A stretch of 23,616 bases of DNA from positions 1-23,616 of IMG/VR virus record IMGVR_UViG_3300043438_000779; one strand, 5' to 3'. The notes under the pieces are model-generated. The model searched no databases, was not told where the DNA came from, and saw only the letters and a list, made by a program, of their open reading frames with translations. The stretch's first letter is position 1, and every line of letters begins with the position of its first letter. Source of the DNA: a virus. Below, in pieces: positions 8,093 through 13,450 of the stretch. The position numbers were made by a program, and so were the translations under genes.

Positions 8093-10005
8093 AAAGCCTA
8101 CGCACACTATTAGAAGGCGGCAACGTATTCAAGGATGCAGAAGGTCAGCCACTCACAGGTCGCATCAATCAAAGCGATGTGCCTGCCACAGTGGCCTGGC
8201 TTGAACAACTCACAGGCATAGAGTTTCCACGTGAGCGTTGGTTGGGCAGCACTGGTAAAGCACCTACGTCAGGAGACATGGATCTTGCTGTGGATGCCAA
8301 CCAAGTGTCAAAAGAACAATTGGCTGCCAAACTAACACAATGGATTGTGGGACACAAACTGCCGCCTGCTGAATGGATCAAAAAGGGCGGAGAAGTACAC
8401 CTGCGTACACCCATACAAGGACGTCCTGACTTGGGCTATGTGCAAACTGACTTCATGTTCTTTCCCAACTTGGACTGGGGCACATTTTACTACAACCAAG
8501 GTGCAGGATCGGCCTACAAAGGCATGAATCGTGCTGTGTTGATGTCAAGCCTGGCCAAACACTATGGACTCAAACTGGGTGCCAATGGGGTGTTCAGTAG
8601 AACCAGCAATCAACTGCTGACCATGGATCCTGACGAAGCAGCACGTATGATTCTTGGTCCAAAAGCCACAAGAGAAAACCTCAGCACAGTGGAAACCATA
8701 TTTGCTGCCTTGGCCAAGGACAAGGATCGGGAAGCCAAGATCAAAGATTTCCGTGAGTACTTGACCAAGGAAGGTCTACAACAACCTGATGCAGTGACAG
8801 AAGATGCTGACACTTATTTCCTGGCACGACTGCGTGATAGAATTGTCAACCAAGGCATGCAGCCCTTGGTAGAACGTGAAGCGGTCAATCCATATCGCAT
8901 CTACGAAGCCGATGAAGGCAATGTGGGCGGCAGAGCCAAGGGTATTGAACACCTAGAAGATCTAGTGTTTCGCAAAGGCAGCCGTGGTGCTGCAGAAGCA
9001 TTGAACATACTTGACCAGGCCGCTGCCAGTCCAGGAACCACTACCAGTGTAAAGTGGGACGGTATGCCTGCTGTGTACTTTGGTCGTAAACCTGACACTG
9101 GTGAGTTTGTGCTCACAGATGGATCTGGGTTCGAAGCCAAGGGCTATGACGGCCTGGCCACCAGTCCCCGAATGATGGCTAATATACAAAACACACGCTC
9201 AGGTGACAGATCTGGACTTATTCAAACTTATGCCACATTGTGGCCTATGTTAGAAGCATCTCTGCCCACTAACTTTCGTGGTTATGTACAAGGTGACTTG
9301 TTGTACATGAACACCCCGCCACTAGAAGCCGGCAACTATGTGTTCAAACCCAACACAGTGCAGTATCGTATTCCTGCAAAAAGTGCATTGGGTCAGCGTA
9401 TAGGCAACAGCACAGTTGGTGTTGCCATGCACACCATGTACTCGGATGCAGGTGACCCCAAGCAACCATTGCGGCGTGTAAAGTTCAATGATGTTCCGGG
9501 CCTGTTGTTGATCGAACCTATCTTTGCCAAAGAAATGATGCCAAACACAGATCTTGCAAAACAAATCAAAGCACTGGTGCGAGACAAAGGTGCTGCTGTT
9601 GACATCTTGTTCAACCCTGCTGAACTAAAAAGACAACAACTCACAGATCTAGCAAAACTGTGTGTGGACTACATCAACTTTAGAATCAAACAACCTGGGG
9701 GCAACTTTGACAACTTGTTGGCAGGGTTTGGTGATTGGCTGCAGACCAAGGTAACCCCACGTAAATTTGCCAACATTGTAGAATACCTACAAAGCCCTAC
9801 TTCAAACACAGAGGGCATGGCCGCAGCATTTACCTTGTTCTTGTTGTTGCACGACTTGAAGTTGGATGTACTGCGTCAACTGGATTTGAAAGATCCTGGA
9901 CACGAAGGTTGGGTCATGGCCACCCCTGCAGGCTACAGCAAAGCAGTAAATAGGTTTGATTTCTCTGCAAGAAATCAAGCAAGAAATAATCCGCAACAGG
10001 GCTAA
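8089..10005 (+). CDS. Pol-beta-type nucleotidyltransferase plus ligase-like protein (DUF6267-like)
   Basis: A 638-residue protein with two apparent catalytic modules. Near the N-terminus G53-S54 followed by D63-x-D65 (GSTGKAPTSGDMDLAVD), with a third acid D121 in YVQTDFMFF, matches the polymerase-beta nucleotidyltransferase signature. In the second half K322-x-D324-G325 in SVKWDGMPAVYFGR matches motif I of DNA/RNA ligases and capping enzymes, where the lysine is adenylylated. YVQGDLLYM (about 399-407) and NYVFKPN (about 416-422) could serve as motifs III and IV. The whole resembles phage proteins grouped as DUF6267. The start MKSLRTLLEGG contains L-L-E before G, a prohead-protease-type site, hinting at packaging in the capsid. 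A nucleic-acid repair or end-modifying role is inferred; no reaction is proven. Confidence 0.68.
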   Translation: MKSLRTLLEGGNVFKDAEGQPLTGRINQSDVPATVAWLEQLTGIEFPRERWLGSTGKAPTSGDMDLAVDANQVSKEQLAAKLTQWIVGHKLPPAEWIKKGGEVHLRTPIQGRPDLGYVQTDFMFFPNLDWGTFYYNQGAGSAYKGMNRAVLMSSLAKHYGLKLGANGVFSRTSNQLLTMDPDEAARMILGPKATRENLSTVETIFAALAKDKDREAKIKDFREYLTKEGLQQPDAVTEDADTYFLARLRDRIVNQGMQPLVEREAVNPYRIYEADEGNVGGRAKGIEHLEDLVFRKGSRGAAEALNILDQAAASPGTTTSVKWDGMPAVYFGRKPDTGEFVLTDGSGFEAKGYDGLATSPRMMANIQNTRSGDRSGLIQTYATLWPMLEASLPTNFRGYVQGDLLYMNTPPLEAGNYVFKPNTVQYRIPAKSALGQRIGNSTVGVAMHTMYSDAGDPKQPLRRVKFNDVPGLLLIEPIFAKEMMPNTDLAKQIKALVRDKGAAVDILFNPAELKRQQLTDLAKLCVDYINFRIKQPGGNFDNLLAGFGDWLQTKVTPRKFANIVEYLQSPTSNTEGMAAAFTLFLLLHDLKLDVLRQLDLKDPGHEGWVMATPAGYSKAVNRFDFSARNQARNNPQQG

Positions 10006-10018
10006 TTTTTACCGATTG

Positions 10019-10026
10019 TATAAATA
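10019..10026 (+). promoter_or_regulatory. T4-type late promoter (exact TATAAATA)
   Basis: An exact TATAAATA in the 65-base gap after the nucleotidyltransferase/ligase-like gene, 45 bases before the start of a small virion-like gene that has an AAAGGA ribosome binding site. It is the best late promoter match seen in the window and is paired with a terminator after the gene. Confidence 0.72.
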
Positions 10027-10070
10027 AAAGCAGGTCCACCGAGACCACTTAACTTTAAAGGAAATTTATT

Positions 10071-10499
10071 ATGGCACAGTTTACAAAAACAAACGGAACC
10101 ACACAACCAGTATTTGCACTGGACGTAGCCAACGGTTCAATCTCTGGAACAGCAAACGTTGCGGCCCAAGGCCCAGTGATGTTGTCTGGACCACAACTGC
10201 AATTCTTCACATTGACAGCAAACGCTGCACTTACCAATGCTGGTAACGTCAACGGTTACTTGAACAATGTGTTGCAAGCAGTTCAATCAGGTGCTGGATT
10301 GACAGTTCCTGGCAGTACCATTGCTTTCTATCAAGCAGGTGCAACAGCCGGTACTATCAACCTGGCATTGTACCCAGCTGGTGGTTACACAACTGCTCAG
10401 TTGGTTGCTGCTGCTCAAACAGCCAACGCCACAGGCGGCTTGAACATTGGTATTCCAACTGCCAACGTTGCTGCTAGTGCAACATTCACTAACCTGTAA
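10071..10499 (+). CDS. Small virion-like protein in its own late transcription unit
   Basis: A 142-residue protein rich in Ala, Gly, Thr, Asn and Val, predicted mostly beta with no cysteine or signal peptide. It looks like a small structural protein such as a decoration, head-fibre or tail-associated subunit. Its expression signals are strong: exact late promoter TATAAATA at 10019, AAAGGAAA at 10057-10064 before the ATG, and a stem-loop terminator directly after the stop. This is the only gene in the window seen to have a private promoter and terminator, which suggests a high-copy product. Codon use is more GC-rich than the radical SAM genes. I do not recognise a named family. Confidence 0.7.
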   Translation: MAQFTKTNGTTQPVFALDVANGSISGTANVAAQGPVMLSGPQLQFFTLTANAALTNAGNVNGYLNNVLQAVQSGAGLTVPGSTIAFYQAGATAGTINLALYPAGGYTTAQLVAAAQTANATGGLNIGIPTANVAASATFTNL

Positions 10500-10517
10500 T
10501 CAGTTTAGTTCCAATGC

Positions 10518-10551
10518 AACCCTGGACGTAAAAAATCCAGGGTTTCTTTTT
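10518..10551 (+). terminator. Rho-independent terminator
   Basis: AACCCTGGA (10518-10526) pairs perfectly with TCCAGGGTT (10536-10544) around a 9-base A-rich loop. It is followed by a T-rich run (TTTCTTTTT, 10543-10551). It lies 19 bases after the stop of the small virion-like gene. Confidence 0.88.
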
Positions 10552-10561
10552 GGCGTTAAAT

Positions 10562-11014
10562 ATGCACATAATGAAAGTCTTGTGCCGCACCCTTTTTGAT
10601 TGTACCTTCACTGGTGTCACAGGACATCTCCGCCCACAGCAATTGCCGTTTACTACCAAAACAGGCCTAGTAATCGACACTCCCGAACAATGGAATCGCA
10701 GTCGTAATCAGCAACGCAACTGGGAGAGTTTGCTGCAAATAATGAGTCTGCGAACACAGCCTATGAATGTGGTGCCACCTACAAAACACACTGATGGATG
10801 GCACTTTGAATTTGACGTAGAATCCGAAGGTGTACTTGGCAGCAATTTTGGCAGCGATGATTTAGACGGACTTGTTGGCGACTGCGAAGGTGTGCCCATG
10901 GTCACAGGCCTAGACGAAGCAGAAGTAGTCACTGCTACTTTGCATGCACAAGGCGTCAATCAAAACATTTGGTTTCAAACGGTAAATAACTCATTGGAGC
11001 CCGACCATGGTTGA
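10562..11014 (+). CDS. Conserved T4-like phage protein, function unknown
   Basis: A protein of about 150 residues. ATG codons at 10562 and 10571 are both possible; the second gives MKVLCRTLFDCTFTGVTGH, which I judge the more usual N-terminus for this type. The frame is open further upstream, but only through the terminator stem, so a TTG start at 10550 is unlikely. The protein has a conserved-looking LFDCTFTGVTGH motif, a basic NRSRNQQRNWE segment at about 37-47 and an acidic stretch near 100-125. Similar proteins occur, as I recall, across T4-like aquatic phages without a known function. No Shine-Dalgarno sequence is visible. The stop overlaps the next gene by 8 bases. Confidence 0.65.
   Translation: MHIMKVLCRTLFDCTFTGVTGHLRPQQLPFTTKTGLVIDTPEQWNRSRNQQRNWESLLQIMSLRTQPMNVVPPTKHTDGWHFEFDVESEGVLGSNFGSDDLDGLVGDCEGVPMVTGLDEAEVVTATLHAQGVNQNIWFQTVNNSLEPDHG
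10982..10988 (+). promoter_or_regulatory. Candidate late promoter variant (GTAAATA)
   Basis: GTAAATA lies 25 bases before the ATG at 11007, with TTGGAG (10994-10999) between as a ribosome binding site. The element sits inside the end of the preceding gene. The same 7-base core recurs at similar distances before other genes here. Weak on its own. Confidence 0.3.
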
Positions 11015-11273
11015 TACCACTGACATCGAAAAGAAAAGTCTCGAAGCACATGTTGAATTGTGTGCAGAACGTTACCGCATGCTGGAACTCAAAGTAGAGA
11101 CAGTGGAAAAAGAAGTCAGTGAAGTCAAACACATGGTCACAGAAGTGCATGGCATTGTGCGCAAAATGGGCGAAAAACGCAATGACCAACTGATTGCCTG
11201 GGGCATAGGTATCATTGGTGTTTTATTGGGTGCAGTAGGCTGGCTGGCCACACATTACGTTCGTACCTTATGA
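11007..11273 (+). CDS. Small coiled-coil protein with one C-terminal membrane helix
   Basis: An 88-residue protein. Residues about 8-58 are charged and heptad-patterned (coiled coil). A hydrophobic helix at about 61-84 (IAWGIGIIGVLLGAVGWLA) would span the membrane, leaving a tiny basic-to-polar tail. This architecture resembles XhlA-type lysis-associated proteins and some phage membrane accessory proteins. Holin-class lysis function is possible but unproven, since no endolysin is next to it. The ATG at 11007 has TTGGAG at 10994-10999. The stop overlaps the next start (ATGA), so it is translated with the downstream genes. Confidence 0.65.
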   Translation: MVDTTDIEKKSLEAHVELCAERYRMLELKVETVEKEVSEVKHMVTEVHGIVRKMGEKRNDQLIAWGIGIIGVLLGAVGWLATHYVRTL

Positions 11274-11722
11274 CCCGTGAACAAAAATTAGAACGCTTTG
11301 CCGAGCGTGAACTCAAGCGTGTGTACACTGAACTCATCATTGATGACGAACATGGTGGATATGTCGCATTTGGGAGGTATCATTTACGACCTGAATCAGC
11401 CGGCTTTGCAGTGTATCACAGCGACGATCTTGTGAGCACATTCAGCAGTAAAAAAACTGCCATGAGCTGGTGTGTAGCAGATCACTTGCAACAGTATCGA
11501 CTAGCACAAAACATCCGCATACTAGACAACAAAAAACAAACGCTGACAGCTGACATCCATTGCCGCCGTGGACAAGCGGATTGTAGCAACAGACCCGAAT
11601 TCCGTGAAATGGTGCGTACCAAACTTGCACCCAAAATTGAAAACCTTACCCTGCTGAATCAAGAACTTGAAAAATGTTTAAATTCGGCTAAATATCTACA
11701 ACTAAGAGGATTTGCCAAATGA
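11270..11722 (+). CDS. Conserved phage hypothetical protein
   Basis: A 150-residue soluble protein. The N-terminal helix is charged. A beta-rich middle (YVAFGRYHLRPESAGFAVY, about 51-69) is followed by a DDLVSTFSSKKTAMSWCVAD stretch and a C-terminal helical half with coiled-coil character (about 100-145). No catalytic motif or metal site is evident: the cysteines are scattered. It is linked on both sides by ATGA overlaps, so it belongs to the 11007-13016 operon. I recall similar sequences in T4-like aquatic phages but no function. Confidence 0.6.
   Translation: MTREQKLERFAERELKRVYTELIIDDEHGGYVAFGRYHLRPESAGFAVYHSDDLVSTFSSKKTAMSWCVADHLQQYRLAQNIRILDNKKQTLTADIHCRRGQADCSNRPEFREMVRTKLAPKIENLTLLNQELEKCLNSAKYLQLRGFAK
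11688..11694 (+). promoter_or_regulatory. Candidate late promoter variant (CTAAATA)
   Basis: CTAAATATC lies 31 bases before the ATG at 11719, with AGAGGA (11705-11710) as the ribosome binding site between. It is inside the end of the preceding gene. The same core and spacing occur before the tail-protein gene at 17966. Motif-based and tentative. Confidence 0.35.
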
Positions 11723-12660
11723 AATTAACCGAACTGGCCACACCAAAAAAGAGCCGCCAAGTAGCCAAAGTATTTGAAAGTTACTTCGGTACCAAGATGC
11801 CTGTGAACCGTCTCACAGTGCGTGAAGCACAGGCCATGCTGAAACGTGTGCGTGGAGTCATTGCTGAACATCAGCGTAGCCCCAGCCGTCATACCAGTGA
11901 ACGCAACCCTGCGTACTTAAAACTGGTGATGATGGAACAAGCATTGACAAGTCGTATCCGAGAAGAACAAGTTCCAATTCCGCCTACTTCATCCAGCACT
12001 AATCCCAGCACTAGTACTGCTACTACACCTCCACCATCGGGCAGTCAGAACACTGTGGATATCAAAGATCCTAAAATGGCTCAGGCATTGAAGAAAAGCG
12101 CAGCAGGACAAACTCTCACTCCAGACGAACAAAAAATGGTGGCTGGTCAGGCAATGATGGCTGCCGAAAGTCGTCTGCGTAGAGCATACCAGTTCTTGAA
12201 AGAATCAGAAGTTCAACAAGCACAAGTTGTGTTGGCTGCACAAGACATGGTTGACAAAATGCAAAGCATGTTGGAAGACACCACTGAAATGCAATTCAAA
12301 GAATTGCCTGCATTAGTTGATTCAATTCGCAATCAAATTGGCATGGAACAAGCCACACAGTTCAACACTGACGTCACTGGTGCATTGCAAGGACTTGTGC
12401 AAAACTTACAAGGTGCCAAGCAACAACTGGAGACAGCATTGGGTGTGGTCACAGGACAACCTGCCGCACTAGACACCAGCATGGCCGCCAGCGGTATGCC
12501 AGGTGCGACACCTCCACCAGTACCTGGTGCCGAAATGGGTGCCGATATAGGTGCTGATATAGGTGCTGATATAGGTGCTGATGTTGGAGCCGATATAGGT
12601 GCTGACCTTGAAACTGGTGCACCAGCACCCAAAGCAGCATTGGGCCGAGCACGTAGATAA
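11719..12660 (+). CDS. Helical phage protein with a GAD[IV] tandem repeat
   Basis: A 313-residue protein. Residues 1-80 are basic and helical (LTVREAQAMLKRVRG, RHTSERNPAYLKL). A Pro/Ser/Thr linker runs from about 92 to 112. A long helical region follows (about 115-245), rich in Gln, Met and Ala. A Pro/Gly linker leads into six tandem GADI-type tetrapeptides (about 274-297) and a basic tail. The layout would suit a scaffold, core or other assembly protein, but I cannot assign it. The ATG has AGAGGA upstream and overlaps the previous stop. Its own stop TAA overlaps the next ATG by one base. Confidence 0.6.
   Translation: MKLTELATPKKSRQVAKVFESYFGTKMPVNRLTVREAQAMLKRVRGVIAEHQRSPSRHTSERNPAYLKLVMMEQALTSRIREEQVPIPPTSSSTNPSTSTATTPPPSGSQNTVDIKDPKMAQALKKSAAGQTLTPDEQKMVAGQAMMAAESRLRRAYQFLKESEVQQAQVVLAAQDMVDKMQSMLEDTTEMQFKELPALVDSIRNQIGMEQATQFNTDVTGALQGLVQNLQGAKQQLETALGVVTGQPAALDTSMAASGMPGATPPPVPGAEMGADIGADIGADIGADVGADIGADLETGAPAPKAALGRARR
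12538..12609 (+). repeat. Six 12-base tandem repeats encoding GAD[IVL]
   Basis: Six head-to-tail copies of GGTGCTGATATA (with changes in copies 1, 4, 5 and 6) encode GADI-GADI-GADI-GADV-GADI-GADL. Copy changes of one unit stay in frame. The near-identity of copies 2 and 3 suggests recent slippage. Confidence 0.9.
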
Positions 12661-13016
12661 TGAGAATCGACGAAGTCGAAAACAGCAAACCACTAGATCC
12701 AGCCAAACTGCAAGGTCTAGTGGATTTTCTTTCAGGTCGTGCTGACGATGAAAATGCACAAAAACAAATCAGCACAGATGCATTTATATCAGCCGCTCGC
12801 AGTTTAGGTTTTCCTGTTAGTGAAAAAAACATTGTGAGCATTGTGAGTCAGCCTCCCTTGGACAGTGTGCTAGAACCCATGGATCCTAACAATCCCCGAG
12901 TGATCAAATACAAAGGTGCGGCTCCCGACGTAGCACCCAAAATGCCCGTAAACAAAGCACAAGACATTGTGGCCGCCTCGGCCAAATCCGCCATGCAACG
13001 CGGAATGAACAAGTAA
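12660..13016 (+). CDS. Conserved phage hypothetical protein
   Basis: A 118-residue protein starting MRIDEVE, coupled to the previous gene by a one-base stop/start overlap (TAATG). Residues about 15-60 are helical (LVDFLSGRADDENAQKQIS); a beta segment with PRVIKYKGA lies near 80. The C-terminal helix (about 95-115) is alanine-rich and basic. No catalytic motif is visible. I recall similar proteins in other T4-like phages, always uncharacterised. It is the last gene of the operon before the sigma70 promoter of the Fe-S cassette. Confidence 0.6.
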   Translation: MRIDEVENSKPLDPAKLQGLVDFLSGRADDENAQKQISTDAFISAARSLGFPVSEKNIVSIVSQPPLDSVLEPMDPNNPRVIKYKGAAPDVAPKMPVNKAQDIVAASAKSAMQRGMNK

Positions 13017-13026
13017 CCCATTCCGG

Positions 13027-13055
13027 TTGACATTTATCAGTAAATACGCTATAAT
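13027..13055 (+). promoter_or_regulatory. Perfect-consensus sigma70 promoter for the Fe-S cassette
   Basis: TTGACA (13027-13032), a 17-base spacer and TATAAT (13050-13055) match the bacterial housekeeping sigma70 consensus at all twelve positions with optimal spacing. Transcription would begin near 13062, just before the ribosome binding site GAAGGAA and the iscU ATG at 13073. A late-promoter-like GTAAATA (13040-13046) sits in the spacer. Host RNA polymerase should read this promoter strongly without phage factors. Confidence 0.88.
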
Positions 13056-13072
13056 CAGCGAAGGAATATCAC

Positions 13073-13444
13073 ATGGCTTATTCAGAAAAAGTAATTGATC
13101 ATTATGAAAATCCACGCAATGTGGGCAAGTTTGAAATTGACGACACTGTTGGTACAGGCATGGTAGGTGCACCTGCTTGCGGTGATGTGATGAAACTGCA
13201 AATCAAAGTTGAAAACGGAATTATAACAGATGCCAGATTCAAAACGTACGGATGCGGAAGTGCGATTGCCTCATCCTCTCTTGTTACCGAGTGGGTTAAA
13301 GGACGAACGCTTGACGAGGCCGCAGCTCTTAAAAATTCAGAGATTGCTCAAGAACTCGCATTGCCACCAGTCAAGATTCATTGTTCTATTCTTGCTGAAG
13401 ATGCTATAAAGGCTGCTGTAGAAGATTACAAGAAAAAACATTAA
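13073..13444 (+). CDS. iscU: Fe-S cluster scaffold protein IscU
   Basis: A 123-residue IscU, close to the usual 125-130 residues. IscU assembles [2Fe-2S] and [4Fe-4S] clusters from sulfur given by the cysteine desulfurase IscS, then releases them with HscA/HscB. All key residues are present: C36, D38, C61, H103 and C104. The HscA recognition motif LPPVK is intact at 97-101, so the protein should engage the host chaperones. The start MAYSEKVIDHYENPRNVG is typical of proteobacterial-type IscU. GAAGGAA lies upstream, behind a perfect sigma70 promoter. The gene leads a four-gene cassette with two radical SAM genes and iscA. No desulfurase or ferredoxin is encoded here, so host sulfur delivery is needed. 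Fe-S assembly genes have been reported in viral metagenomes as accessory metabolic genes. Confidence 0.96.
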   Translation: MAYSEKVIDHYENPRNVGKFEIDDTVGTGMVGAPACGDVMKLQIKVENGIITDARFKTYGCGSAIASSSLVTEWVKGRTLDEAAALKNSEIAQELALPPVKIHCSILAEDAIKAAVEDYKKKH

Positions 13445-13450
13445 CACAAC

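Noticed and set aside
10550-10561. TTG at 10550 as the start of the 10562-11014 gene
   Set aside because: It falls in the T run of the terminator, and ATG codons follow 12 and 21 bases later.
12333-12841. Minus-strand open frames across the GAD repeat
   Set aside because: Their His/Gln/Tyr or Ser/Ala/Pro repeats simply mirror the 12-base tandem repeat of the plus-strand gene.
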